From the NCBI RefSeq assembly GCF_026659735.1, contig NZ_JANSKK010000002.1, positions 372,001 to 436,000 on the forward strand: 64,000 nt of DNA, read 5' to 3'. The translations under genes were made by a program, and so were the position numbers. Below are positions 27,495 to 36,519 of the stretch, piece after piece (the first letter of the stretch is position 1; every line of letters begins with the position of its first letter). Under the pieces are notes generated by a model. That model saw only the letters and a program-made list of their open reading frames with translations, ran no database searches and had not been told where the DNA came from. The DNA is from Staphylococcus pettenkoferi (GTDB taxonomy: Bacteria > Bacillota > Bacilli > Staphylococcales > Staphylococcaceae).

Positions 27495-30107
27495 TTACTC
27501 AGCCGTTTCTGGTTTCTCTACATCAAATGTTAAACCATCGTCTGTAAGGTCAACATTCACATGTGTACCTTCTGGAAGGTTCTCACGAATCATACGACGT
27601 GCTAATGGTGTTTCAATTTGACGTTGTACAAATCGTTTCAATGGACGTGCACCGAATTGCGGTTCGTATGCTTCTGAACCTAACCATTGTTTCGCTTTAT
27701 CTGAAACATCGATACTTAAGCGTTGATCCATCAATCTGATGTTCAATTGAGCGATAATTTTATCAACAATGTGGCTCATATCTTCTTCAGATAATGGTTT
27801 GAATAAGACGATATCGTCCATACGGTTCAGAATTTCTGGTTTGAAGTAAGCGTTCAAGCTATCCATCACAGCTTTTTCAGTATCCTCTGTGATCACACCA
27901 GAATCTTTCACATTTTCTAGTAAAATTTGTGAACCAATGTTACTAGTCATAATGATAATTGTGTTCTTGAAGTCCACGCTACGACCTTGTGAGTCAGTTA
28001 ATCGACCTTCGTCGAGAATTTGTAATAAGACGTTGAACACGTCTGTATGTGCTTTCTCGATTTCGTCGAGTAAGATGACTGAGTATGGGTTACGACGAAC
28101 CGATTCAGTTAATTGTCCACCTTCATCATGACCTACATAGCCTGGAGGGGCACCGATAAGACGTGAAACGGAGTGTTTCTCCATGTACTCACTCATGTCG
28201 ATACGAATCATGTGTTTCTCTGAATCGAATAAAGTTGAAGCGAGTGATTTCGCAAGCTCTGTCTTACCTACACCTGTTGGTCCTAGGAAGAGGAAACTAC
28301 CGATTGGACGGTTAGGATCTTTGATGCCTGCGCGTGCTCTGACAACAGCATCAGAAACGAGGTCTACTGCTTTATCTTGACCTACGACACGTTCGTGAAG
28401 AATATCAGATAATCCTAATAATTTCTCACGTTCGCTTTCAACCAATTTAGATACTGGAATGCCTGTCCAAGAGCTTACGATGTCACCGATTTCTTCGTCA
28501 GAAACAACTTCACGAATGATGCGATCAGTATCGCCGCTTTGTTCATCTTGGAAAGCATCTTCCATGTCACGTAATTCTTTCTCTAATTGTGGAATACGTC
28601 CGTGCTGTAATTCAGCTGCTTTTTCAAGATTGTAGTTATTTTCAGCATCTTCAAGTGCTTTACGGCTTTCATCTAATTCTGCACGTTTTTCTTGAAGTTT
28701 GGTAATTTTTTCTTTTTCTTGTTCAACACGAGATTGAATTTCAGATTGTTTTTCTTTTTCATTTGAAAGCTCTTCTTGAAGTTCTTTTAAGCGTTGTTGA
28801 CTGGCATTATCAGACTCGTTCTTTAAGGCACTTTCTTCAATTTCTAGCTGCATCACGCGACGGTTCACTTGGTCTAACTCAGTTGGGTTAGAACCCATTT
28901 CTGTACGAATCGTTGCACATGCTTGGTCAACCAAGTCAATCGCTTTATCTGGTAAGAAACGATCTGTGATATAGCGATCAGAAAGTTCTGCTGCAGCGAC
29001 TAGCGCACGGTCTTGAATACGTACACCGTGGTAGACTTCGTAACGTTCTTTCAGACCACGTAAGATAGAAATCGTGTCTTCTACATCCGGTTCGCTAACT
29101 TGAACTTTTTGGAAACGACGTTCAAGTGCAGAGTCTTTCTCGATGTTTTCACGATATTCGTTCAGCGTAGTCGCACCAATACAGTGCAATTCACCGCGCG
29201 CTAACATCGGTTTCAACATGTTGCCGGCATCCATTGAACCTTCTGTCTTACCAGCACCAACGAGCATGTGAATTTCATCAATAAATAGGATGATACGACC
29301 ATCTGATTCTTTGACTTCTTTCAATACAGCTTTCAAGCGTTCTTCAAACTCACCGCGATATTTTGCACCTGCAACGAGGGCACTTAGATCGAGCTCGAAG
29401 ATCGTTTTATCTAACAGTGATTCAGGCACGTCTTTCTTCACGATACGTTGCGCTAAACCTTCTACAATCGCAGTCTTACCTACCCCAGGTTCACCGATGA
29501 GGACTGGGTTGTTCTTCGTTTTTCTACTGAGAATACGTATCGCATTACGTATTTCTTCGTCACGGCCGATGACTGGATCCATGTTACCTTGTCGTACTTC
29601 TTCGACTAAGTCACGACCGTATTTCTCTAATGCTTCGTAGTTTACTTCAGGATTTTGTGTCGTCACATGATTTCCCCCTCTAACTTTCTTGATTATCTCT
29701 TCAATGACTTCTTTCTTATATTGTGTCGCTTGTTGCGTTGTATCATCAATATCCATCGCTGCTAGGAGGAGATGTTCCATTGAGATAAACTCATCTTCGT
29801 ACTGCTTCATGTATTGTTCTGCTTTGTTGATGAGTTCGTTTGCTTTGGCGCTAATATACTGTCCGTATTGGACATTATCCCCTTGGACAGATGGATAACT
29901 TTGTAATTTCTTGTCATATTGTTGCGCGAGTGCATCTACATCGATGTCTGCGCGTTCTAGCACGCTTTTAAAGAGACTTTCGTCCGCTTCTACTGCTGCT
30001 TTTAAAATGGCTTCAATTTCAATATTTTGATTTTCATATTCTTGAGAAAGTCCAATTGCTTTTTGTAAGGCTTCTTGGACTTTATAAGTCATTTGATTGA
30101 TATCCAA
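27495..30107 (-). CDS. clpB: ATP-dependent disaggregase ClpB
   Basis: Hsp100 chaperone that threads aggregated proteins through its hexameric pore together with DnaK. It is about 870 aa: Clp_N repeats (1-140), AAA-1 with Walker A GEPGVGKT (205-212), the long coiled-coil middle domain (about 410-520, the Glu/Lys/Gln-rich [20 protein letters not shown] region), AAA-2 with Walker A GPTGVGKT (609-616) and a C-terminal D2-small domain. The longest frame starts at a GTG (30116), but that GTG is part of AGAGGTG; the TTG at 30107 has 8 nt spacing and aligns with the S. aureus MDINKMT start. The promoter carries two CtsR boxes. Confidence 0.95.
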   Translation of the reverse strand: MDINQMTYKVQEALQKAIGLSQEYENQNIEIEAILKAAVEADESLFKSVLERADIDVDALAQQYDKKLQSYPSVQGDNVQYGQYISAKANELINKAEQYMKQYEDEFISMEHLLLAAMDIDDTTQQATQYKKEVIEEIIKKVRGGNHVTTQNPEVNYEALEKYGRDLVEEVRQGNMDPVIGRDEEIRNAIRILSRKTKNNPVLIGEPGVGKTAIVEGLAQRIVKKDVPESLLDKTIFELDLSALVAGAKYRGEFEERLKAVLKEVKESDGRIILFIDEIHMLVGAGKTEGSMDAGNMLKPMLARGELHCIGATTLNEYRENIEKDSALERRFQKVQVSEPDVEDTISILRGLKERYEVYHGVRIQDRALVAAAELSDRYITDRFLPDKAIDLVDQACATIRTEMGSNPTELDQVNRRVMQLEIEESALKNESDNASQQRLKELQEELSNEKEKQSEIQSRVEQEKEKITKLQEKRAELDESRKALEDAENNYNLEKAAELQHGRIPQLEKELRDMEDAFQDEQSGDTDRIIREVVSDEEIGDIVSSWTGIPVSKLVESEREKLLGLSDILHERVVGQDKAVDLVSDAVVRARAGIKDPNRPIGSFLFLGPTGVGKTELAKSLASTLFDSEKHMIRIDMSEYMEKHSVSRLIGAPPGYVGHDEGGQLTESVRRNPYSVILLDEIEKAHTDVFNVLLQILDEGRLTDSQGRSVDFKNTIIIMTSNIGSQILLENVKDSGVITEDTEKAVMDSLNAYFKPEILNRMDDIVLFKPLSEEDMSHIVDKIIAQLNIRLMDQRLSIDVSDKAKQWLGSEAYEPQFGARPLKRFVQRQIETPLARRMIRENLPEGTHVNVDLTDDGLTFDVEKPETAE

Positions 30108-30223
30108 ATTATTCACCTCTGTACAGCCGCTTTCTATAGATAATTCAACGTAATTGAAAGCAGGCCTTAAGCTTCATTTTAGATAAAATTACTACTAGGT
30201 TTGATCAAAGAAATCGTTTTGAC

Positions 30224-30240
30224 TTTGACTTTCTTTGACC
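30224..30240 (-). promoter_or_regulatory. CtsR operator 1 of clpB
   Basis: GGTCAAAGAAAGTCAAA is an exact match to the CtsR heptad operator GGTCAAANANAGTCAAA. It sits just after the -10 box, over the expected start site, and is followed by another GTCAAAA half-repeat. Confidence 0.93.
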
Positions 30241-30248
30241 TTAACTAT

Positions 30249-30277
30249 ATTATACGACGCCTTTTACGAGAATTCAA
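30249..30277 (-). promoter_or_regulatory. clpB promoter
   Basis: TTGAAT (30272-30277), 17-nt spacer and a perfect TATAAT (30249-30254) on the minus strand: a SigA-type promoter lying between the two CtsR boxes. The leader of about 130 nt shows no other motif. Confidence 0.82.
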
Positions 30278-30284
30278 CCCTAAA

Positions 30285-30301
30285 GGTCAAAAATAGTTAA
30301 A
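30285..30301 (+). promoter_or_regulatory. CtsR operator 2 of clpB
   Basis: GGTCAAAAATAGTTAAA differs from the CtsR consensus at one position (16 of 17), in the opposite orientation, just upstream of the -35 box. Confidence 0.75.
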
Positions 30302-30406
30302 CTTTTTTTCAACTTACTAGGAAGTGGATAGTGACGCCTGTGAACTAAGTTCATTTCACTCTACACCTTTTACCAAAAACATAAAGATCAAAACATCAAA
30401 CTACAT

Positions 30407-30455
30407 AAAAAAGAACTAACAATAGCTTGTTATCGAGCAGCCATTGCTAGTTCTG
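30407..30455 (-). terminator. sufT terminator
   Basis: Minus strand AGAACTAGCAATgGC pairs with GCTATTGTTAGTTCT, followed by six T's, right after the sufT stop codon. Confidence 0.85.
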
Positions 30456-30461
30456 GTTGGA

Positions 30462-30770
30462 TTATCCAATACCTAACGCAATCTTCGCATAGCGAGACAT
30501 CATTTCTTTGTCCCAAGGTGGATCCCAAACAATATTAACCTCTGTATCTTGAATTTCTGGAATATCTGCTAATACGGTCTTCACTTGGTTAACGATCTGC
30601 GGTCCAAGCGGACAACCCATAGATGTTAGCGTCATTTCGACAGTACAGAGACCATCGTCATCGACATCAACTTTATATACTAAACCTAAGTTAACGATAT
30701 CAATCCCTAACTCAGGGTCAATAACCATTTCTAACGCATTCAGTATACTGTCTTTCAATGCTTCATCCAT
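30462..30770 (-). CDS. sufT: Fe-S cluster assembly/maturation factor SufT (MIP18/DUF59)
   Basis: A 102-aa single-domain MIP18-family (DUF59) protein. In S. aureus the homologue next to clpB, SufT, is an auxiliary factor in maturing iron-sulfur proteins under high demand. Visible: IDPELGIDIVNLGLVY (N-terminal motif), TLTSMGCPLGP with conserved Cys53, and the WDPPWDKEMMS end motif. The GTG at 30779 is inside AGAGGTGAG; the ATG at 30770 has 8 nt spacing and is preferred. It is monocistronic by its own terminator and lies upstream of clpB on the same strand. Confidence 0.92.
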   Translation of the reverse strand: MDEALKDSILNALEMVIDPELGIDIVNLGLVYKVDVDDDGLCTVEMTLTSMGCPLGPQIVNQVKTVLADIPEIQDTEVNIVWDPPWDKEMMSRYAKIALGIG

Positions 30771-30928
30771 TCGTCTCACCTCTCAGAATTTAATGATATA
30801 CACAATATATCAAATATCTTACAAAACGCCAATAAAATGCTATGATGTTAGTGCAATATTGTGCGTACGAGTAATAGTTTCTGACTATGAATTGCGCAGT
30901 TGTAATCACTGATAAGGAGCAAGTAATA

Positions 30929-31768
30929 ATGAAGACAACGAACCCCTATCTTATTTGTTTAGACCTAGATGGTACACTACTCAACGATGAGAAGGAAATT
31001 TCACCTTATACTAAGCAAGTATTGCTCACTTTGCAAGAACAAGGTCATCATTTAATGATTGCTACAGGCCGACCTTACCGTGCTTGCGATATTTACTATC
31101 ATGAACTCAAGTTGCATACGCCCATCGTCAATTTCAATGGCGCTTACGTTCACCACCCTGGAGATGCCGAGTTCGAAATGATTCATGATGAGCTAGACTT
31201 AGATGTCGCACATGAAATGATTCGTTCGCTCAAAGAATACGACGTGTCCAATTTGGTCGCAGAAGTACGCGATCATGTGTACATCGACAATTATGACGAA
31301 ACCTTATTTGAAGGATTCTCTATGGGTAACCCAAATATAGAAATCGGTAATTTACTCGAGAACTTAACCGAAGCACCGACTTCTCTATTAGTCGAAAGTC
31401 CAGAAGCGCAAATTCCTCAGATTAAAGATATGTTAAATCACTTCTACGCTGAGAATATCGAACATCGTCGTTGGGGCGCCCCATTCCCAGTTATCGAAAT
31501 TGTGAGAAAGGGTATTAATAAAGCTGGAGGCATTGATTATGCACGTCAGTATGTCGATATCGATCGCGATCACATCATCGCTTTCGGAGATGAAGACAAT
31601 GATAGTGAAATGTTGAAGTATGCGACACATGGCGTAGCGATGGCTAATGGCTTAGATGAGATTAAAATGATTGCGAATGAAGCAACATATTCCAATAACG
31701 AAGATGGTATTGGTCGTTATTTAAATGACTTTTTCAATTTAAATATCCCTTATAATGCAGATAAATAA
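30929..31768 (+). CDS. Cof-type HAD-IIB phosphatase
   Basis: Haloacid dehalogenase-superfamily sugar-phosphate/nucleotide phosphatase, 279 aa, cytosolic. Motif I is LDLDGTLL (catalytic Asp), motif II is IATGRP, Lys of motif III is in IVRKGINKAGG and motif IV is FGDEDNDSEM. The Cof cap domain lies in the middle. Start: the ATG at 30929 with AAGGAG 9 nt upstream; 14 codons of the longer frame lie outside the conserved protein. The natural substrate is not predictable. It is followed after 18 bp by the CoA disulfide reductase gene and probably co-transcribed with it. Confidence 0.9.
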   Translation: MKTTNPYLICLDLDGTLLNDEKEISPYTKQVLLTLQEQGHHLMIATGRPYRACDIYYHELKLHTPIVNFNGAYVHHPGDAEFEMIHDELDLDVAHEMIRSLKEYDVSNLVAEVRDHVYIDNYDETLFEGFSMGNPNIEIGNLLENLTEAPTSLLVESPEAQIPQIKDMLNHFYAENIEHRRWGAPFPVIEIVRKGINKAGGIDYARQYVDIDRDHIIAFGDEDNDSEMLKYATHGVAMANGLDEIKMIANEATYSNNEDGIGRYLNDFFNLNIPYNADK

Positions 31769-31786
31769 GAAAGGACATGACAAGTG

Positions 31787-33109
31787 ATGCGTAAGATTGT
31801 AATCGTAGGTGCTGTAGCTGGCGGAGCGACAGTAGGTAGCCAAATTCGACGTTTAGACTCAGAAAGTGAAATTGTAATTTTTGAAAAGGATCGTGATATG
31901 AGTTTCGCTAATTGCGGCCTTCCTTATTATATTGGTGGCGTCGTTCAAGATAGAGATCAAATATTAGAAGCCACTCCTGAGGCATTTTACGATAAAAAGA
32001 AAATCACAGTGAAACCCTATCATGAAGTAACCGCAGTCAACACTGAAACGAAGACCATAACGGTGTATAACCGAGAAAATAATGAAACTTTTGAAGAAAG
32101 CTATGACACGTTGATACTGAGTCCGGGTTGTCGCGCTAACCGTTTAGATGTAGACAGTGACATGATCTTCACACTACGCAATATGGAAGATACAGATGCG
32201 ATTGACCAGTACATTCGTGAACATCAAGTACAGCGTGCGCTCGTGATCGGTGCTGGGTATATCAGTTTAGAGATTCTGGAGAATCTATATCATCGCGGTA
32301 TCGAGCCAACATTAATCCATCGTTCTGAAGAAATTAATAAATTGATGGATCAAGATATGAATTCACCTATTCTAGATGAATTAGAAAAGCGGGGTATCGC
32401 TTATAGATTAAATGAAGAAATGACCGCTGTGGATGGTCATACTGTTACTTTCACATCTGGTAAACAAGAAGATTATGATTTAATCATCGAAGGAGTGGGT
32501 GTGAAGCCGAACTCTGAATTTCTTAAAGGTTCCGGACTTCAACTCGATGATCAAGGTTACTTGCCAGTGAATACACGCTTCGAAACGACAGTTCCTGATG
32601 TCTACGCTTTAGGTGACTTAATTACACAACGTTATCGCCATGTTGACCTTCCTGCACATGTTCCTTTAGCTTGGGGTGCACACCGTGGCGCAAGTATTAT
32701 TGCTGAACAACTTGCTGGCGATAGTAACGTAGCGTTTCCTGGTTTCCTAGGTGCCAATATCGTGAAATTCTTTGACTACACATTCGCGAGTGTCGGTGTG
32801 AAACCGCAAGAGCTCAAACATTTTGATTATACAATGGTTGAAACGCAGCAGAATCAGCACGCAGGTTATTTCCCGGGAAATGAACGCTTACATCTTCGTG
32901 TGTATTTTGAGAACGACTCACGTAAGATAATTCGAGCTGCTGCAGTAGGTAAAGATGGTGCAGATAAAAGAATTGATATCTTATCAATGGCTATGCAGAA
33001 CCAACTTACTATAGATGAACTCACTGACTTCGAAGTCGCTTACGCACCGCCGTATAGCAGTCCGAAAGATGCGATAAATATGATTGGATATAAAGCTAGA
33101 AATAAATAG
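31787..33109 (+). CDS. cdr: Coenzyme A disulfide reductase
   Basis: NADPH-dependent flavoprotein reducing CoA disulfide to CoA-SH. Staphylococci use CoA with bacillithiol in place of glutathione, so this is a thiol-redox enzyme. The protein is 440 aa. FAD motif [12 protein letters not shown] is at the N-terminus and the single active-site Cys43 is in [13 protein letters not shown], the mark that separates it from two-cysteine disulfide reductases. Also seen: the NAD(P) motif [10 protein letters not shown] and the C-terminal dimerisation domain ending [20 protein letters not shown], with the two tyrosine region typical of Cdr. The preceding GTG at 31784 is less likely as a start. Confidence 0.95.
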   Translation: MRKIVIVGAVAGGATVGSQIRRLDSESEIVIFEKDRDMSFANCGLPYYIGGVVQDRDQILEATPEAFYDKKKITVKPYHEVTAVNTETKTITVYNRENNETFEESYDTLILSPGCRANRLDVDSDMIFTLRNMEDTDAIDQYIREHQVQRALVIGAGYISLEILENLYHRGIEPTLIHRSEEINKLMDQDMNSPILDELEKRGIAYRLNEEMTAVDGHTVTFTSGKQEDYDLIIEGVGVKPNSEFLKGSGLQLDDQGYLPVNTRFETTVPDVYALGDLITQRYRHVDLPAHVPLAWGAHRGASIIAEQLAGDSNVAFPGFLGANIVKFFDYTFASVGVKPQELKHFDYTMVETQQNQHAGYFPGNERLHLRVYFENDSRKIIRAAAVGKDGADKRIDILSMAMQNQLTIDELTDFEVAYAPPYSSPKDAINMIGYKARNK

Positions 33110-33207
33110 GGGGAAACAGCTATTAGAATGTTTACGTCGTCTCACCCCCACAAGAATGATTAGAATTCGGGGCAGCTCTAACTTTTTTAAGAACAGACAG
33201 CTACTGT
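33109..33207 (-). repeat. Family A double-hairpin repeat, copy A3
   Basis: Minus-strand copy ending at the very last base of cdr. The 5' box reads CAGTAGCTGTCTG and the 3' box TTGTGGGGGTGAGAC, but the hairpin 2 arms are decayed (only GGGGG/CCCCC and short inner pairs remain). Confidence 0.7.
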
Positions 33208-33210
33208 GAT

Positions 33211-33250
33211 AACACGATGTCATGAAGAGGATGACATCGTGTTTTATTTC
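33211..33250 (+). terminator. cdr terminator
   Basis: AACACGATGTCA-tgaagagga-TGACATCGTGTT is a perfect 12-bp stem followed by TTATTTC. The stem is symmetric, so it may also stop the converging flavin monooxygenase gene. Confidence 0.8.
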
Positions 33251-33315
33251 TATGTAGTTGCATTGCAATTGATTTTACGCTCGTATTTCGGTATCTATTG
33301 AGACTTTTCTTAAAT

Positions 33316-34614
33316 TTAGTCCAATGCTTCTCGATTCAAATGCCCTTTTAAAGTATGGTCTGAATACGCTTTTCTGAAATAGCCCCGTTCTTGAAGAATA
33401 GGGATAACTAAATTGATGAACTTTTCAAACGACTCAGGAAAGGTAGGTGGCATAAGCATAAAGCCATCGCAAGCCTCTGTTTCAAACCAGTCAATCATTT
33501 CTTCAGCGACCTGCTCAGGTGTTCCAACAATTGTCTTGTGACCTACCCAAGTGCCAAAGCGGTCTAATAATTGTCTTAACGTTAAAGCTTCTTCTTCACA
33601 TGCCCTTTTAATTGCTTCATATAAAGAACGTGTCACTTTACGTGTTAACTTCGAATAATCCGGAAGTTCAGGTACACGTGCATCTAACTCCCAATCCTCG
33701 ATACTAAAACCAAGCGCTTTACTCAATTGCACTTTACGCTTAGCTAAAGGTATAAAGTCATCAAGTTGTGCTTTCAATTGTGCTGCCTGTTCGTAAGTTT
33801 CATCCACATAAACTGTTAAACCAGGAAGAACGAGCGGTGGACGACGTTGTTCCGATTCTGCTCGATGATGAATATCTGCTCTGAAATCTTGCGCATCCTG
33901 CCGATTCCACGCGATAGAGAAGATCGCTTCTACATGTTTGGCTGCTAAAGCGCGTCCTGGTAGAGAGGTCCCTGCTTGAAATAATAAAGGTCTATCATAG
34001 GCACTCGTAGGGATATTGATTGCGCCATCAACCTTAAAGTAGTCACCTTTATGTTGAATCGGACGTATGTACTGACTATTGAGACCCTCACCTCTTTCTC
34101 TATCATTGATAATTGCCTCAGTTGTAAAAGAAGCCCAAAGATCTTTCATTACTGAAACAAACTCATCAGCACGCGCATAACGTTGTTCTAGAGATGGTAA
34201 ATGGTTCATTGAAAAGTTTTGCGCTTCCGCATCAAATTGAGAAGTCACAATATTAGCACCAATTCTTCCGTGAGAAAGCTGTTGTAAACTTGATAACATC
34301 CGAGCCGCCAGATAAGGTTCGTAAAAGGTTGAAGAAATGGTTGATATCAAGCCGATGTATTGCGTTTCTCGCGATAGAGCGGCTAACGCGGTTATGGGTT
34401 CGAAGTAATAAGAAATATGTCCTGTTGCTTCTCCTGAAATGTATTGACCGTCACCTAAAAAGAAAGCATCTAATTTCCCTTTTTCAGCTAACTGAGCAAT
34501 TTTAACTTGAAAATCAATGTCTCCCACTTCGTCGATATGAGAATTAGGTAAACGCCAAGATGCTGGATGTAAACCTGTACTATAATAGAGCACCGTTAAA
34601 TGCATTTCTGACAT
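33316..34614 (-). CDS. LLM-class FMN-dependent monooxygenase (NtaA/SnaA/DszA family)
   Basis: A 432-aa bacterial-luciferase-fold monooxygenase of the NtaA/SnaA/SoxA(DszA) group, which oxidise compounds such as nitrilotriacetate or sulfur heterocycles with FMNH2 supplied by a separate reductase. Diagnostic stretches are FFLGDGQYISGEATGHISYY, FEPITALAALSRETQYIGLI, GRIGANIVTSQ, RADEFVSVMKDLW and RPLLFQAGTSLPGRALAAKH. The ATG at 34614, with AAAGGAGT upstream, is preferred over a GTG six codons earlier. No partner reductase is adjacent, so the substrate is unknown; a role in scavenging organosulfur or chelators is only inference. I do not recall it at this place in S. aureus. Confidence 0.88.
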   Translation of the reverse strand: MSEMHLTVLYYSTGLHPASWRLPNSHIDEVGDIDFQVKIAQLAEKGKLDAFFLGDGQYISGEATGHISYYFEPITALAALSRETQYIGLISTISSTFYEPYLAARMLSSLQQLSHGRIGANIVTSQFDAEAQNFSMNHLPSLEQRYARADEFVSVMKDLWASFTTEAIINDRERGEGLNSQYIRPIQHKGDYFKVDGAINIPTSAYDRPLLFQAGTSLPGRALAAKHVEAIFSIAWNRQDAQDFRADIHHRAESEQRRPPLVLPGLTVYVDETYEQAAQLKAQLDDFIPLAKRKVQLSKALGFSIEDWELDARVPELPDYSKLTRKVTRSLYEAIKRACEEEALTLRQLLDRFGTWVGHKTIVGTPEQVAEEMIDWFETEACDGFMLMPPTFPESFEKFINLVIPILQERGYFRKAYSDHTLKGHLNREALD

Positions 34615-34764
34615 GCGATTGACTCCTTTCACAATAGTTTGATATTTAACATGAGTATAGCAAACTCTTTTACTAAAATTAATATATGAAAGTTAAACTT
34701 TTTAAAAATGTCATCAATAAATACAAACAGTTTACTTTTACCCCAACCTACAAAAACTCACAAT

Positions 34765-34809
34765 AAAAAACCGACACTCATCGATAAGTGAATCATCGAC
34801 AAGCATCGG
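34765..34809 (-). terminator. Terminator of the UPF0344 gene
   Basis: Minus strand CCGATGCTTGTCGATGATTC pairs with its imperfect complement (ATCGATGAGTGTCGG) and is followed by TTTTTT. Confidence 0.85.
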
Positions 34810-34827
34810 TAAGATACTAACTTATTC

Positions 34828-35220
34828 TTAATGAATGCCAAAGAGTGAAGAAATTGGACCCCATGGTAGGATTACACCAAGAATCATTGTGATAATGATC
34901 ATGATAATCGTCCACCATAGTAAGCCATGGCTCGCTTCACCTTTCTTACGTTTAGCAATTGTCACTTCCATTAAAGCTACAACGACGATACCACAAAGCA
35001 TCTTGATTGTGAGTAACAGGTGACCGCCACCATCATCGGCTGTCATCTCTTGCATTAATGACCAGAAACCAGAGATGAGGACTAATACCATAAAGATACG
35101 TAATAGAATATGTGCTATCTTGAAGAATGGCGTCGCACCTTCTCTAGCTGAAAAGTTGAAGTATGCTGCAAAGAATAAAATAATTGCGAGCACCCAACTT
35201 GTAATATGAATGTGTAACAC
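34828..35220 (-). CDS. UPF0344 (YisL-like) membrane protein
   Basis: A 130-aa protein with four hydrophobic helices: [52 protein letters not shown] and [19 protein letters not shown]. This is the layout of the UPF0344/YisL family; no enzymatic motif is visible and its function is unknown. It lies upstream of the FMN monooxygenase gene on the same strand but has its own terminator. Confidence 0.85.
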   Translation of the reverse strand: MLHIHITSWVLAIILFFAAYFNFSAREGATPFFKIAHILLRIFMVLVLISGFWSLMQEMTADDGGGHLLLTIKMLCGIVVVALMEVTIAKRKKGEASHGLLWWTIIMIIITMILGVILPWGPISSLFGIH

Positions 35221-35313
35221 GAATATACCCCCACACTAATCTAATATTTACCATGTGCTATTATAATAGATACCCTATTATAATGCGAATTAAAGATGCT
35301 ACGAAAACGAAAT

Positions 35314-35344
35314 AAAAAAGCGAGTCACCTGTAAGCAACTCGCT
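35314..35344 (-). terminator. Terminator of the FAH-family gene
   Basis: Minus strand AGCGAGTtGC...GGTGACTCGCT stem followed by six T's, 20 bp after the stop codon. Confidence 0.85.
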
Positions 35345-35363
35345 CATCATCAATTGTGTCTTA

Positions 35364-36278
35364 TTATTCTTCACTATCCGCAATGAAGTTCGTTAAAGTT
35401 CCAATATTATCGATCGTAATCTTCACTTCATCGCCCGATTGTAGGAATTGCGGTGGTTCCATACCTGCACCTACACCTGCTGGCGTTCCTGTCGCAATAA
35501 TATCCCCTGGATGTAATGCTACGTATTTAGAAATTTCTTCAATTAATTCATCAATATTTAAGAACATTTGGCTCGTATTACCGTCTTGACGAATATCGTT
35601 ATTCACTTTTGTTACGATATTGACATTATCAGGTTCTGGTAATTCATCTTTCGTCACGATGTAAGGACCCATTGGGCATCCACCTGTTAAACTTTTAGAA
35701 AGGAAAGCTTGATCGTGCGCTTTCTGCGCTTTACGGTCTGTAATATCGTTAATAATTGTATATCCATATACGTAGTCTAAAGCTAAGCCTTTAGGAATCT
35801 TCTCGCCGGCCTTACCAATGACAACGCCAAGCTCGCCTTCGTAGTCTAGTTGATCTGTAATATCTTTATGATTTGGAATCGTTGTATTATCACCTGTGAG
35901 TGATGACGCCGCTTTAGTAAAGACGTACAGACGTTGCACTTCATGATTCAACTCGTCTGCATGTTCTTGATAGTTACGACCAAACGCAATCACATTGTTG
36001 GTTGGAGTAACAGGTGGTAGAAACTCGATATCATTAAACTGAACTTTGTACGCTTCACTATTCTTACTTTCTTCAGCAGCTACGACCGCTTTACGTACTG
36101 CTTCTTGAAAGTCTACTGATTGATTATGTTGTAAGCCTTGTAATAATGTTTTAGGGTGAAAGTCCCATTCTTGAGCGAAATCAGCGAAGACTTTCTTTAA
36201 ATCCCACGCCGCTTCTTCACGCTTTACTTTCACTCCGTAAGATGTTTCTCCTTCGTATCTGAATGATAGGAATTTCAT
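35364..36278 (-). CDS. Fumarylacetoacetate hydrolase family protein
   Basis: A 304-aa FAH-superfamily enzyme. The metal-binding acidic residues fall in [14 protein letters not shown] and the downstream NDITDRKAQ; the substrate loop reads [11 protein letters not shown] and the C-terminal motif [10 protein letters not shown] is intact. Members hydrolyse or decarboxylate beta-diketo acids such as acylpyruvates or oxaloacetate; which one applies here is unknown. It is a single gene between terminators of addA and of itself, with the same position relative to addAB as in S. aureus. Confidence 0.9.
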   Translation of the reverse strand: MKFLSFRYEGETSYGVKVKREEAAWDLKKVFADFAQEWDFHPKTLLQGLQHNQSVDFQEAVRKAVVAAEESKNSEAYKVQFNDIEFLPPVTPTNNVIAFGRNYQEHADELNHEVQRLYVFTKAASSLTGDNTTIPNHKDITDQLDYEGELGVVIGKAGEKIPKGLALDYVYGYTIINDITDRKAQKAHDQAFLSKSLTGGCPMGPYIVTKDELPEPDNVNIVTKVNNDIRQDGNTSQMFLNIDELIEEISKYVALHPGDIIATGTPAGVGAGMEPPQFLQSGDEVKITIDNIGTLTNFIADSEE

Positions 36279-36422
36279 TCATCATCAGCTCCTCACCTTA
36301 ATCTTAATCACATTATAACTAAATGTTGTGAGAAATCACAAATATCTGAGTATCATAATTTTCAAAATTTTGTTGTTCGCAAGTCAAGTTTGCGACATGA
36401 ATTAATTAATCTTTTAAATGTG

Positions 36423-36469
36423 AAAAAGCACGCATTATCCTTTAAATGATTACGGTAATGGCGTGCTTG
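36423..36469 (-). terminator. addA terminator
   Basis: Minus strand AAGCACGCCATTA pairs with TAATGCGTGCTT and ends in TTTTTC, about 50 bp after addA. Confidence 0.75.
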
Positions 36470-36519
36470 AAGTCATTTACATGATGGACCGATTTTTAAT
36501 CATTTTTATCAAAATGACT

